Positions 52,942 through 63,665 of a stretch of DNA of 64,000 nucleotides are shown here, piece by piece. Source of the DNA: Muricoccus roseus (GTDB taxonomy: Bacteria; Pseudomonadota; Alphaproteobacteria; Acetobacterales; Acetobacteraceae); NCBI RefSeq assembly GCF_900141905.1, contig NZ_FQZF01000008.1, positions 124,001 to 188,000 of the forward strand, written 5' to 3'. Numbering within the stretch: the stretch's first letter is position 1; every line of letters begins with the position of its first letter. The notes beneath the pieces are model-generated. The model searched no databases. It was not told the origin of the DNA and saw only the letters and a list, made by a program, of their open reading frames with translations. The position numbers and the translations under genes are program-made.

Positions 52942-54222
52942 TTAGCCCTCTGGAAGCGCTTTCGCGTGAATGTCCTTCATCATTTCGGCCAATCGGGAAC
53001 GGCACGCCTGCGCATCGGCCGTGCAGCCGCCCTCCCACCACCAGCGCCGCGTCTCCGCCAGCAGCCGGCCCATCTCCGGGCCGGGCTTCACGCCCAGGGC
53101 GATGGCGTCGCGCCCCTGGAGGGGAAAGGCCGGCACCGGCATGGCCTCGATCCGTGAGCGGAAGCGCGCCCAGGCCGCGTCGTCCGGCCCCTCCCAGCCC
53201 CAGGCACGGTTGACCGCCTGCCGGAGCCAGGCGGCATCCAGCAACCGCGCGGGCGGCTGTTCCGCCAGCAGGCGCCGCAGCGTGTCGTCATCCGGGCCGC
53301 CCACCGCGATCCCGGGCTGGAGGGGCAGGATGTCGTGCCCCGCGCGGTAGCGTGCCACGAGGCGCTGCACCTCCTCGTTCGAAGCCTTGAGGCGCCGCGC
53401 GGCCGCGGCGGTGCCATGGGTCAGCAGCGCGTCGAAGCGCAGCATCGGGTCCGCCGGCGCGCCGATCTCGGCCAGCGCCTGCAGATGGCGGGAGGCACCG
53501 AGGGAATCCGGCCCAAGCAGGGCGGGCAGCACGCCCGTCTCCTCCATCAGCGCCACGGCGCCGGCGGGATCGGAGGCCTCGAGGAGACGCTTGAACTCCA
53601 TCCAGACCCGCTCCACCGAGAGCCGCGCGAGGCTGCCGACCGAGGCCCGGATGGCCGCGACCGCCGCCGGGTCGGGCTCCCCGTTTCCGTAGCGGGCCTG
53701 GAAGCGGAAATACCGGAGGGCGCGGAGGTGGTCCTCGGCCAGGCGCGTCGCCGGATCGCCGACGAAGCGGACGCGCCCCGCGGCGAGATCCTGAACGCCG
53801 CCGAAATAGTCCCAGAGCTCGCCCGTGGCGGAGAGGGAGAGCGCGTTCATGGTAAAGTCGCGCCGCGCCGCGTCCTCCCGCCAGTCGGTGGTCCATTCCA
53901 CCACGGCGTGCCGGCCATCCGTCAGCACGTCGCGCCGCAGGCTGGTCACCTCCACGGGTTCCCCGCGCAGCACGGCGGTGACGGTGCCATGGGCCAGCCC
54001 CGTTTCATGCACGCGCAGGCCGGCGGCGGTGAGGCGGGCCGCGATCTCCGCCGGCGGGAAGGGCGCCGCGACATCCACATCGGCCACGGGGCGGTTCGTC
54101 AGCGCATCACGCACCGCGCCGCCGACCGCCCGCGCCCCCGGCAGCGCCGCCAGCACCGCCGCCGGGGCGGGGCTCGCCAGAAAGGCGGGCGGCGGGATGC
54201 GGGTGGTGGGCGGGTCGATCAT
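52942..54222 (-). CDS. cca: CCA tRNA nucleotidyltransferase (class II poly(A) polymerase family)
   Basis: 426 residues. The catalytic head is in ARAVGGAVRDALTNRPVADVDVAAPFPP (G-G-x-V-R-D and DxD), followed by VEVTSLRRDVLTDGRHAVVEWTTDWREDAARRDFTMNALSL, the RDFTxNA motif, and the RFVGDPATRLAEDHLRALRYFRF neck. This places it with CCA-adding enzymes that restore tRNA 3' ends. ATG 54222 overlaps the DUF6111-like stop (ATGA). The frame continuing to 54432 belongs to that neighbour. Confidence 0.9.
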   Translation of the reverse strand: MIDPPTTRIPPPAFLASPAPAAVLAALPGARAVGGAVRDALTNRPVADVDVAAPFPPAEIAARLTAAGLRVHETGLAHGTVTAVLRGEPVEVTSLRRDVLTDGRHAVVEWTTDWREDAARRDFTMNALSLSATGELWDYFGGVQDLAAGRVRFVGDPATRLAEDHLRALRYFRFQARYGNGEPDPAAVAAIRASVGSLARLSVERVWMEFKRLLEASDPAGAVALMEETGVLPALLGPDSLGASRHLQALAEIGAPADPMLRFDALLTHGTAAAARRLKASNEEVQRLVARYRAGHDILPLQPGIAVGGPDDDTLRRLLAEQPPARLLDAAWLRQAVNRAWGWEGPDDAAWARFRSRIEAMPVPAFPLQGRDAIALGVKPGPEMGRLLAETRRWWWEGGCTADAQACRSRLAEMMKDIHAKALPEG

Positions 54223-54488
54223 CGCGGACGCGGTTCCGGCGGCGGGGCAGGCCCGACATGGCCGGGCACGATGCCGCTTTCGGTCGCGCGTGGCGGCACA
54301 TAGACGGCGTTCGGGTCCATCCCGCGCGAAAGCCCGTACCAGATCGCCCCCCCGATCGAGAGGGTGAGCCCTAGCACTGCCAGGGCGATCACATGCGTCC
54401 CCACCGCCTGGCCGGGGTTCAGCCGCAGCCAAAGCGCATACAGCGCGAAAGGCGCGAGGAAGAGGATGGCCTCGATGAGGTAGGGCAT
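54219..54488 (-). CDS. DUF6111-like small membrane protein
   Basis: 89 residues. Two hydrophobic helices (LIEAILFLAPFALYALWLRL and HVIALAVLGLTLSIGGAIWYGL) precede a Pro-rich tail (GHVGPAPPPEPRPR). From memory a protein of this form occurs next to the CCA enzyme in Rhodospirillales, matched by the 4-bp overlap here. Function unknown. Confidence 0.7.
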   Translation of the reverse strand: MPYLIEAILFLAPFALYALWLRLNPGQAVGTHVIALAVLGLTLSIGGAIWYGLSRGMDPNAVYVPPRATESGIVPGHVGPAPPPEPRPR

Positions 54489-54545
54489 GTGCAGCCTATA
54501 TGCCGCCGCCCCGGGCGCGCCGGTAGGGGCGCGGCCGTAGACCGT

Positions 54546-55163
54546 TCAGTCCCGCAAGGCCAGGGCCAGGCTCCGCAGCATGGCGGCGGTGGCCCCCCAG
54601 ATGGTCTGGGTCTCATGCGGCCACTGCCAATATTCGCGGTTCCGCCCGCCGAAGACGCCGCTGCGCCGCTCCGGCGCGGCCGGGTCCAGCAGGCGGGAGA
54701 GCGGGTATTCGAACATCTCGGCCACCTCGGCGGGCTGAGGCGTGAGCGTCACCGGCGGGTCGAGCAGGGCCACGACCGGGACCACATGGAAACCGGTGCC
54801 GGTGACCATGCCCGGAAGGCGCCCGGCAAGGCGCGGCAGGCGCGGGTCCAGCCCCACCTCCTCCGCGGCCTCACGCAGGGCGGCGGCCTCCGGGGTCTCG
54901 CCGGGCTCGATCCGGCCGCCGGGGAAGGCCACCTGCCCGGCATGGGCGGAAAGGGTGGCGGCCCGGAGAGTCAGCAGGATGGTCGGCGCGTCATGTAGCA
55001 GGATGGGCACCAGCACGGCGGAGCGGCGCACGCCCTCGGGCGGCTGCACATCCCCCGCGACCCGGGCCAGGCGGGAGGGGTCGGAAAGGCGCTCCTCTAC
55101 CTCGGCGGGGCTGAGCGAGGATGGAAGAAGCGCGGGAAGGCTGCCCGCCGCCAGGGCCGTCAC
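54546..55163 (-). CDS. NUDIX hydrolase, CoA pyrophosphatase type
   Basis: 205 residues. The Nudix box is intact as GGRIEPGETPEAAALREAAEEVGL, preceded by RAATLSAHAGQVAFPG and followed by LPRLAGRLPGMVTGTGFHVVPVVALL and a WQWPHETQTIWGATAAM C-terminus, all typical of NudL/PCD1-type enzymes. It hydrolyses CoA and derivatives to phosphopantetheine and 3',5'-ADP. Its start overlaps the DUF1285 stop (ATGA at 55160-55163), so the two are coupled. Confidence 0.9.
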   Translation of the reverse strand: MTALAAGSLPALLPSSLSPAEVEERLSDPSRLARVAGDVQPPEGVRRSAVLVPILLHDAPTILLTLRAATLSAHAGQVAFPGGRIEPGETPEAAALREAAEEVGLDPRLPRLAGRLPGMVTGTGFHVVPVVALLDPPVTLTPQPAEVAEMFEYPLSRLLDPAAPERRSGVFGGRNREYWQWPHETQTIWGATAAMLRSLALALRD

Positions 55164-55807
55164 GCCAGCTCGTCGTCGAATTCCTCGACGGAATCGTCAT
55201 CCTCGGCCGGGCTGTCGTCGATGATGAAGAAGACACCCTGGCTCCAGACGCCCATCACCTCGCGCCCGTCCACGGTTTCCGGCTGGGCCAGAGCGACGAG
55301 TTCATAGAAGACGGGGCGGCTGATCCGCGCCTCGAGGCCGGGGCGGACGGTGACATAGGGGCGGGGCTCGCGGGTGACGGGGTCGATCTCCACGCGGATG
55401 GGATGGTCCTCATCCGCCGAGACCATCTCGCCGAGATTGGTGCGGAAGGTCAGGCATTGCCGGGCCGGGCGCTTGCGGGTGCCGGTGTCGCAGGCACCTT
55501 CCCCGCAGCAATGGCCCCAGGTGAGCTCGACGGCCACGAAAGGCGCGTCCTCCACCTCGATCCGACCGCGTTCGGCAGGCGTTTCAAGCCAGTAGCTGCC
55601 ATCCGCCTCCCGCTTCAGGACGGAGGCGAAGAGGCAGACCAGCTCCTTCCGGCCGATCGGGCTGCCCTGGTAGTACCAGGTGCCGTCGCGGGCGATCCGC
55701 ATGTTGAAGTCGCCGCAGATCGTGCGGGGCTGGCGCGCCAGGGTCCCGGCCATCATGGGCGCAGCGGCCTTCCCGTCGCCTGTAACGTCATGCATCCCCA
55801 GCGCCAT
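55160..55807 (-). CDS. DUF1285 domain protein
   Basis: 215 residues from ATG 55807 with GGAGGAA upstream. RTICGDFNMRIARDGTWYYQGSPIGRKELVCLFASVLKREADGSYWLETPAERGRI is the DUF1285 core. It contains Cys-rich CCGEGACDTGTRKRPARQCL and an acidic C-terminal tail (DSPAEDDDSVEEFDDELA) not usual for the family, perhaps metal-binding. Divergent from moxR over 132 bp; operon with the NUDIX and downstream CCA genes is possible. Confidence 0.9.
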   Translation of the reverse strand: MALGMHDVTGDGKAAAPMMAGTLARQPRTICGDFNMRIARDGTWYYQGSPIGRKELVCLFASVLKREADGSYWLETPAERGRIEVEDAPFVAVELTWGHCCGEGACDTGTRKRPARQCLTFRTNLGEMVSADEDHPIRVEIDPVTREPRPYVTVRPGLEARISRPVFYELVALAQPETVDGREVMGVWSQGVFFIIDDSPAEDDDSVEEFDDELA

Positions 55808-55939
55808 GTGACTTCCTCCGCGCCATCGAAGGGCCCTACCCTCCCCATCCATGCCAAGCGCCTCCATCTGTCTGGCGGCGCCGGGCCGGGTGTCGCCCAA
55901 CCGGGTGTTACCCACCGGCAATATGGAAAGGGGCCACGT

Positions 55940-56948
<1,009 letters not shown>

Positions 56949-56956
<8 letters not shown>

Positions 56957-57824
56957 GCGCGTCGCGGCGGGCGCGCCGCTCTCCCTCCGCGCGGAGCTGG
57001 CGGCCGCGCGGCTGCCGCCCCTGGTGGTGGCCGCGGAGCGCGTGGCCGCCACGGTGATGCAGGGCGTCCATGGCCGCCGCCGCTCCGGCCAGGGGGACGC
57101 CTTCTGGCAGTTCCGCCCCTATCTGCCCGGGGATGATGCCGGGCGGGTGGACTGGCGGCAGAGCGCGAAGTCCGACCGCCTCTACCTGCGCGAGACGGAG
57201 TGGGAATCCGCCCAGACCGTCGCGCTCTGGCGCGATTCCTCGGCGGGGATGGACTGGTCCGGCGACCGGACGCGCCCGACCAAGCGGGAACGCGCGGACC
57301 TCCTGTTGCTCGCCCTGTCCGCCCTGCTGCTGCGCGGCGGGGAGCGGGTGCGGCTGCTCGGCGGCGGGCGTGGCCTGTCCGGGCGTGGCGCCTTGCCGGA
57401 ACTGGCGCTGCGGCTGGAGGCCCAGTCCGGCCCGCCGGCCGACGAGACGCTGCCGCGCCATGCCCGCATGGTGCTGTTCGGCGACTTCCTCGCCCCCTTG
57501 CCCGCGCTGCGGGAGAGGCTGGCGCCGCTCGCCGCCTCTGGCGCGCGCGGCACGCTGGTCGCGCTGCACGACCCGGCGGAGGAGACGCTGCCCTATGGCG
57601 GCCGCGTGCGCTTCGAGCCGCTGGACGGCACGGAGCCCGCGCTGGTGCCGCGGGTGGAGGGCATCCGCGCGCTCTATGAGGAGCGCATGGCGGCGCATCG
57701 CGCCGGGCTGGCCGCCCTGGCCGCCTCGCTCGGCTTCCGGCTGCTCTCCCACGGCACGGACCATCCGCCAGAGGTTGCTCTGATGGCCCTGTGGCAGGCC
57801 CTGGCGCCTGCGGGAACACGATGA
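56949..57824 (+). CDS. DUF58 domain protein
   Basis: 291 residues, TTG start at 56949 overlapping the moxR stop by 8 nt with AAGG upstream. The DUF58 signature is FWQFRPYLPGDDAGRVDWRQSAKSDRLYLRETEWE, followed by a von Willebrand-like core (VALWRDSSAGMDWSG, RERADLLLLALSALLL). DUF58 proteins pair with MoxR; their VWA-like fold is the likely client or scaffold. Its stop overlaps the DUF4159 start (ATGATG). Confidence 0.9.
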
Positions 57825-60550
57825 TGGGTGCCCTTTCCTTCGCCGCGCCCTGGCTGCTGGTGGCCCTGGCCGCCCTGCCGGCCCTCTACTGGCTGCTGCG
57901 CGTCACGCCGCCCACGCCGCGTCGGCAATCCTTCCCGCCGGCGCGCTTCCTGCGCGACCTGCCGGCGGTGGAGGAGACGCCCGCGCGCACGCCCTGGTGG
58001 CTGCTGCTCCTGCGGCTGGTGGCGGCGGCGCTGATCGTCCTCGGCCTCGCGCGGCCCATCTGGAACGCGCAGCAGGGCGAGGCGGGCGAGGCGCCGCTGC
58101 TGGTGGTGGTGGATGACGGCTGGGCCTCGGCGAGCGATTGGCCGGACCGCATGGCCGCCGCCGGGGCGGCGCTGGACGCGGCCTCCCGCGCCGGGCGGCG
58201 CGTCGCACTGCTCCCCACCTCCCCCGCCGCGACCGGCGAGGCGCCGCATCCCACGGGCTGGATGCCCGCCGAGGAGGCCCGCGCCCGCCTGGCCGCGCTG
58301 CGCCCGCACCCCTGGGCGCCCGATCGCGCGGCGGCACTGGCGGCGCTGCGGAGCTGGAGGAACGGCGCCTTCGCCAGCCTCTATGTGACGGATGGGCTGG
58401 CCCATGGCGGAGATGACGGCTCGGCGCTGATGGCGGCCCTGGCCGAGGCGGGGTCCCTGCAGGTGGCGCGTGGCGCGCCCGGCGCGGCGCGGGTGCTGGC
58501 GCCGCCGCGCGCGGAGGCGGACCGGCTCGTGCTCGCGCTGCGCCGCGCCCCTGGCGGCCCGGCGGGAGAGGCGGGCGTGCTGGCGATGACGCCGGATGGC
58601 CGCACCCTGGGCCGCGCCGTGCTGCCCCTGGCCGCGGGCGCGACCGAGGCGGAGGGCGCGCTGGAGCTGCCCGTGGAGATCCGCAACAGCGTGACGCAGA
58701 TGGTGCTGGAGGGCGATGCGCAGACTCCCCTCCCGGGCGCGGCCGGGACCGTGCTGCTGGACGAACGCTTCCGCCGCCGCCCCGTGGGCCTGCTGGCCGC
58801 GCAGGAGGAGGCGGCCGACGCGCCGCTGACGGGCGCGCTCTACTACCTGGACCGCGCCCTTTCCCCCACCGCCGAGATCCGGCGCGGGACCCTGGACCAG
58901 CTCCTCTCCCGCCGGCTGGCCGTGCTGGTGCTGGCGGACCGGCCGCTGGCCGAGGGCGCGGAGACCGAGGCGGTGACGCGCTTCGTGGAGGGCGGCGGGC
59001 TGCTACTGCGCTTCGCCGGGCCGCGCCTGGCCGAACGCGGGGATTCCCTGCTGCCCGTGCCCTTGCGCGCCGGGGAGCGGGCGCTGGGCAGCGCCTTGTC
59101 CTGGGAGCGCCCGCAGACCCTGGCCCCCTTCCCCGAGGGCAGCCCCTTCGCCGGGCTGACCCCGCCCGCCGAGGTGACGGTTTCGACCCAGGTGCTGGCC
59201 GAGCCCATTCCGCGGCTGGCGGAGCGGAGCTGGGCGCGGCTGGCCGATGGCACGCCGCTGGTCACCTTCGAGAACCGGGGCCAGGGGCGGATCGTGCTGT
59301 TCCATGTCACGGCCAATGCGGACTGGTCCGACCTGCCGCTGTCGGGCCTGTATATCGACATGCTGCGGCGGGTCGTCGCGCTCTCCTCCGGCGTGGTGGG
59401 GAATGAGGGAGAGGCGCCGCTGGCGCCGATCGAGACGCTGGACGGCTTCGGCCGCCTCGGCGCGCCGCCGCCGGCCGCCGGGCCGATCCCCGCCGCCCGG
59501 CTGGATGCCACGGTGCCGGCCCCGCGCAACCCGCCGGGCTGGTATGGCACCGCGGGCGAAGGCGGGGAGCGCCGCGCGCTGAACCTTTCGGCGCATCTGC
59601 CGGAATTGCGTCCCGCGGCCTCCACCCCTTCCGGCGCGCGGGAGACGCGGATCGGCGGCGTGCCGGCGGAACGCGACCTGGGGCCATGGCTGCTGGCCGC
59701 GGCCTTGCTGCTGCTGGCGGCAGATCTCCTGCTCTCGCTGCAGAGCCGCGGCCTGGGGCTGCGCGCGCGGGCGGCGGCCGTGGCGCTGGCGCTGCTGCTG
59801 CCGGGCTTCGCCGCTGCCCAAGGGCCCGGTTCCACGCCCAGCCCGGACGGCGCGCCGGCCCTGGCCACGCGCCTGGCCTATGTCGTCACCGGGGACCGGC
59901 AGGCGGACGAGGTCTCGCGCCAAGGGCTGGTCGGGCTTTCCGAATACGTGAACCGGCGCACCGCCGCCGGGCTGGCCGAGCCGGTGGCGCTGCGGCCGGG
60001 GCAGGATGACCTCTCCTTCTATCCGCTGCTCCTCTGGGTGGTGCTGCCCGACGCGGCGGAGCCCGGCGCCGAGGCGGTGGCGGCGCTGAACACCTTCATG
60101 CGCAACGGCGGCATCATCCTCTTCGACACGCGCAACGAGGGCTCGGGCGAGGGTGTTTCCCTCGGCGCCGATGCCGCGCTGCGGCGGCTGACGCGCAACC
60201 TGCAGGTGCCGCCGCTCGCGCCCCTGCCGGAAGACCATGTGCTGAAGCGCGCCTTCTACCTGCTGCCCGACCTGCCTGGCCGCTATGCCGGCGGCCCCGT
60301 CTGGGTGGCGCGCGACACCGACCGGGCGAATGACAGCGTCTCCCCCGTGATCATCGGCGGGCATGACTGGGCCTCGGCCTGGGCCGTGGATGCACGGGGG
60401 AACAACCCCTATGCCGTCATGCCCGGCGGCACCCGCCAGCGGACGCTGGCCTACCGCTTCGGCGTCAACCTCGTGATCTACGCGCTGACCGGCAACTACA
60501 AGGGTGACCAGGTGCATGTGCCGGCCATCCTGGAGCGGTTGGGGAACTAG
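57821..60550 (+). CDS. Large membrane protein with BatA-like N-terminus and DUF4159 domain
   Basis: 909 residues. TM1 (LSFAAPWLLVALAALPALYWLL) and TM2 (WWLLLLRLVAAALIVLGLARPIW) are a BatA-type anchor; a long periplasmic Ala/Pro-rich region follows to about 630; two further hydrophobic segments at about 633-690; and the C-terminal 200 residues (SFYPLLLWVVLPDAAEPGAEAV, FDTRNEGSGEGVSLG, YALTGNYKGDQVHVPAILERLGN) are DUF4159, a GATase-1-like fold. Both ends are consistent with a MoxR/VWA assembly. ATG 57824 is an alternative to 57821. Confidence 0.88.
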   Translation: MMGALSFAAPWLLVALAALPALYWLLRVTPPTPRRQSFPPARFLRDLPAVEETPARTPWWLLLLRLVAAALIVLGLARPIWNAQQGEAGEAPLLVVVDDGWASASDWPDRMAAAGAALDAASRAGRRVALLPTSPAATGEAPHPTGWMPAEEARARLAALRPHPWAPDRAAALAALRSWRNGAFASLYVTDGLAHGGDDGSALMAALAEAGSLQVARGAPGAARVLAPPRAEADRLVLALRRAPGGPAGEAGVLAMTPDGRTLGRAVLPLAAGATEAEGALELPVEIRNSVTQMVLEGDAQTPLPGAAGTVLLDERFRRRPVGLLAAQEEAADAPLTGALYYLDRALSPTAEIRRGTLDQLLSRRLAVLVLADRPLAEGAETEAVTRFVEGGGLLLRFAGPRLAERGDSLLPVPLRAGERALGSALSWERPQTLAPFPEGSPFAGLTPPAEVTVSTQVLAEPIPRLAERSWARLADGTPLVTFENRGQGRIVLFHVTANADWSDLPLSGLYIDMLRRVVALSSGVVGNEGEAPLAPIETLDGFGRLGAPPPAAGPIPAARLDATVPAPRNPPGWYGTAGEGGERRALNLSAHLPELRPAASTPSGARETRIGGVPAERDLGPWLLAAALLLLAADLLLSLQSRGLGLRARAAAVALALLLPGFAAAQGPGSTPSPDGAPALATRLAYVVTGDRQADEVSRQGLVGLSEYVNRRTAAGLAEPVALRPGQDDLSFYPLLLWVVLPDAAEPGAEAVAALNTFMRNGGIILFDTRNEGSGEGVSLGADAALRRLTRNLQVPPLAPLPEDHVLKRAFYLLPDLPGRYAGGPVWVARDTDRANDSVSPVIIGGHDWASAWAVDARGNNPYAVMPGGTRQRTLAYRFGVNLVIYALTGNYKGDQVHVPAILERLGN

Positions 60551-62632
60551 ATGGTCCGATCCCTCTCCTCCATCGACCTCGCGCCCATCCTGCCGGCCTG
60601 GCTGGTGGCGGCGCTGGCCGTCATCGCCGTGCTGGCGCTGGCCCCGGCGCTGTGGCGGCGGGCGCGCGGGGCCTGGTGGCGGGCGCTGGCCTTCCTGCTG
60701 ATCCTCGGCGCCATCGCCAATCCGCGGCTGGTGCAGCAGACGCGGGAGATGCGGCCGGATATCGCGCTGCTGGCGGTGGACAACAGCGCCTCCACGGGCG
60801 TGGCCGGGCGCGAGGCCGCCATCGCCGCCGCGCGGGCGCAGATCGAGGCGCGGACGGGGCGGCTGCCGGAGCTGGAGCTGCGCACCGTGACGGCGGAGGA
60901 GGGCGGCAGCCAGGGAACGCGGCTCTTCACCGCCATCGAGCGCGGGCTGGCCGATATCCCGCGCGCGCGGCTCGCGGCGATCATCGCCCTCAGCGACGGG
61001 CAGGTGCATGACGTGCCGCCGAACTTCACGGCCGATGCCCCGCTGCACCTGCTGCTGCCCGGCCGCGCGGGGGAGGTGGACCGGCGGCTGCGCGTCATCG
61101 AGGCCCCGGGCTTCGGCATCGTCGGGCGCGGCGTGGAGCTGCGCGTGGTGGTCGAGGATCTGGGCGTCGCGAACAGCAACGCGCCCGTGCGCCTCTCCAT
61201 CCGCCGCGACGGCGGCGCGCCGCTCACGGAAAGCGTGGTTCCCGGCCGCGAGCACCGCATCGCCCTGCCCATCGAGCGCGGCGGGCCGAGCGTGGTGGAG
61301 ATCACGGCCGATGAGCGCCCGGGCGAGGTGAGCACGGTCAACAACAGCGCCATCGTGACCGTGAACGGCGTGCGCGACCGGCTGCGCGTGCTGCTGGTGA
61401 GCGGCGAGCCCCATGCGGGCGAGCGCACCTGGCGCCGGCTGCTGAAGGCGGACCCGAATGTCGATCTGGTGCACTTCACCATCCTGCGCCCGCCCGAGAA
61501 GGACGACCTGACGCCGCTGAACGAGCTGGCGCTGATCGCCTTTCCCGTGCGCGAGCTGTTCCAGCAGAAGCTGCGGGAATTCGACCTAATCGTCTTCGAC
61601 CGCTTCTCCAACCGCGGGATCCTGCCGCCGCAATACCTGCGCAACATCGCGGAGCATGTGCGGCAGGGTGGCGCGCTGCTGATGTCGGTGGGGCCGGAAT
61701 TCACGGGCCCCGCCTCCCTCGCCAACACGCCGCTGGGGCAGGTGCTGCCCGCGCGGCCGCTGCTGGGCAACCAGGCGCTGCTGGAGGCCGCCTTCCGCGC
61801 CCAGGTGAGCGAGACGGGCCTGCGCCACCCCGTGACCGAGGGGCTGACCGGGGCCAATGCGAATGCCGCCGCGCAGGCGAGCTGGGGCCGCTGGTACCGG
61901 ATGCTGCGCGCCGAGGCACGCGGCGGCGCGAACGTCATGAACGGGCCGGACGGCAACCCCCTGCTGCTGCTGGACCGCGTGGGCGAGGGACGGGTGGCGC
62001 TGCTGCTCTCCGACCAGATCTGGCTGTGGTCGCGCGGGCATGATGGCGGCGGGCCGCAGGCGGAGCTGCTGCGCCGCATCGCCCATTGGCTGATGCGCGA
62101 GCCGGAGCTGGAGGAGGAGGACCTGACGGCGACCATCGTCCAGGGGCGCCTGACCGTCACCCGCCGCAGCATCGCCGACACCCCCCCGCCGGAGATCACG
62201 GTCACGGCGCCGGATGGCACCGCCTCCCGCCACGCGCCGGAGCGGCAGGGGGGCGGGCGCGCGGTGGTGGAGCTGCCCGCGACGCGCGCGGGCGTCTGGT
62301 CCGCCACCGACGGAACCCGCACCGCCTTCGCCGCCGCCGAGGCGGCGAACCCGCCGGAGATCGCGGATCTGCGCGCGGACCCCGGGCGGGTTCAGCCGGT
62401 GGTGCAATCTTCGGGCGGCGCGGCGCGCTGGATCGGGGATGGTTCGGGCCTGCCCGACATCCGCCGCGTCTCGGTGGGGCGCGACGCGGCCGGGCCGGGC
62501 TGGATTGGGCTGGTGCGGCGGGAGGACCACACCGTCACCGGCATCTCCGCGCTGCCGCTGCTGCCGCCCTGGCTGGCGCTGCTGCTGGTTCTCGGGGTGG
62601 CCCTGGTCGCCTGGCGGCGGGAGGGGCGGTAG
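60551..62632 (+). CDS. Membrane protein with VWA-like and glutamine-amidotransferase-like domains
   Basis: 693 residues starting directly after the DUF4159 stop (TAGATG). Two N-terminal helices (LPAWLVAALAVIAVLALAPALW; WWRALAFLLILGAIANPRL), then a partial MIDAS-like LLAVDNSASTG (D-x-S-x-S), a middle Ig/beta region, and RLRVLLVSGEPHAGERTWRRLL and YLRNIAEHVRQGGALLMSVGPE that resemble a class I amidotransferase fold. The C-terminus has one more helix. It probably forms the membrane complex with its upstream partners. Symbol not assigned. Confidence 0.85.
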   Translation: MVRSLSSIDLAPILPAWLVAALAVIAVLALAPALWRRARGAWWRALAFLLILGAIANPRLVQQTREMRPDIALLAVDNSASTGVAGREAAIAAARAQIEARTGRLPELELRTVTAEEGGSQGTRLFTAIERGLADIPRARLAAIIALSDGQVHDVPPNFTADAPLHLLLPGRAGEVDRRLRVIEAPGFGIVGRGVELRVVVEDLGVANSNAPVRLSIRRDGGAPLTESVVPGREHRIALPIERGGPSVVEITADERPGEVSTVNNSAIVTVNGVRDRLRVLLVSGEPHAGERTWRRLLKADPNVDLVHFTILRPPEKDDLTPLNELALIAFPVRELFQQKLREFDLIVFDRFSNRGILPPQYLRNIAEHVRQGGALLMSVGPEFTGPASLANTPLGQVLPARPLLGNQALLEAAFRAQVSETGLRHPVTEGLTGANANAAAQASWGRWYRMLRAEARGGANVMNGPDGNPLLLLDRVGEGRVALLLSDQIWLWSRGHDGGGPQAELLRRIAHWLMREPELEEEDLTATIVQGRLTVTRRSIADTPPPEITVTAPDGTASRHAPERQGGGRAVVELPATRAGVWSATDGTRTAFAAAEAANPPEIADLRADPGRVQPVVQSSGGAARWIGDGSGLPDIRRVSVGRDAAGPGWIGLVRREDHTVTGISALPLLPPWLALLLVLGVALVAWRREGR

Positions 62633-62664
62633 GGTCCGGGGAACGCGATTCGGAGGAACGTCCC

Positions 62665-63642
62665 ATGGGCTTGCGCGACCTGTTGCGGCAGCGGCTCTCG
62701 CTCCCGGTGATCGGCTCGCCGCTCTTCATCATCTCGGTGCCGGATCTGGTCGTCGCGCAATGCACCGCCGGCATCCTCGGCAGCATGCCCTCCCTCAACG
62801 CCCGCCCGGCGGAGCAGCTGGAGGACTGGCTGGCGGAAATCCGCGAGCGGCTGGACGCGCATGATGCGCGCCACCCGGACCGCCCCTCCGCGCCCTTCGC
62901 GATCAACCTGATCGTCCATCGCTCGAACGACCGGCTGGACCATGACCTCGCGCTCTGCGCGAAGTACCGCGTGCCGCTCATCATCACCTCGCTCGGCGCC
63001 AGGCCGGATGTGAACGAGGCGGTGCATGCCTATGGCGGCTACGTCATGCATGACGTGATCAACCAGACCTTCGCGCGCAAGGCGGTGGAGAAGGGGGCGG
63101 ACGGGCTCATCCTCGTCGCCGCCGGCGCGGGCGGGCATGCGGGCAGCATCTCTCCCTTCGCCCTGGTGCAGGAGACGCGCGCCTGGTTCGACGGGCCGAT
63201 CGCCCTCTCCGGCTCCATCGCGACCGGCCGCGCCATCCTCGCAGCGCAGGTGATGGGGGCGGATGTCGCCTATATCGGCAGCGCCTTCATCGCGACGGAG
63301 GAGGCGCGGGCTGCCGAGGCCTACAAGGCCATGATCGTCGAGGGCACGGCGGCCGACATCGTCTACAGCGACCTCTTCACCGGCGTGCGCGGCAACTACC
63401 TGCGCCATTCCATCGTCAAGGCCGGGCTGGACCCTGACAACCTGCCGCGGCCCGATCCGAGCCAGATCAACTTCTCCTCCAACCGGGTGAAGCCCTGGAA
63501 GGATGTCTGGGGCTCGGGCCAGGGCATTGGCGCGGTGCGGCGGGTGGAGCCGGCGGCGACGCTGATCGCGCGGCTGCGCGCGGAATACGAGGCGGCGCTG
63601 GAGGATGTGGCGCGGCTGCGGCCCATGATCGGGGCAGGGTGA
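62665..63642 (+). CDS. Nitronate monooxygenase-like flavoprotein
   Basis: 325 residues of the NMO/2-nitropropane dioxygenase TIM-barrel family. ATG 62665 with GGAGGAACG upstream; the frame from 62086 is a shadow. Seen: LSLPVIGSPLFIISVPDLVVAQCTAGILGSMPSL, ADGLILVAAGAGGHAGSISPFALV with the catalytic His, ALSGSIATGRAILAAQVMGADVAYIGSAFIATEE. Some members act on propionate 3-nitronate; others are enoyl reductases or of unknown role. It follows the VWA-like gene by 32 bp and may be read through. Repeat copy D begins 23 bp after its stop. Confidence 0.92.
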   Translation: MGLRDLLRQRLSLPVIGSPLFIISVPDLVVAQCTAGILGSMPSLNARPAEQLEDWLAEIRERLDAHDARHPDRPSAPFAINLIVHRSNDRLDHDLALCAKYRVPLIITSLGARPDVNEAVHAYGGYVMHDVINQTFARKAVEKGADGLILVAAGAGGHAGSISPFALVQETRAWFDGPIALSGSIATGRAILAAQVMGADVAYIGSAFIATEEARAAEAYKAMIVEGTAADIVYSDLFTGVRGNYLRHSIVKAGLDPDNLPRPDPSQINFSSNRVKPWKDVWGSGQGIGAVRRVEPAATLIARLRAEYEAALEDVARLRPMIGAG

Positions 63643-63665
63643 CATCGGCCTGCAGGGGTCGTGGA

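Noticed and set aside
55121-55939. Fused frame leading into moxR
   Set aside because: The portion before 55940 is antisense to DUF1285; moxR has its own Shine-Dalgarno and full domain from 55940.
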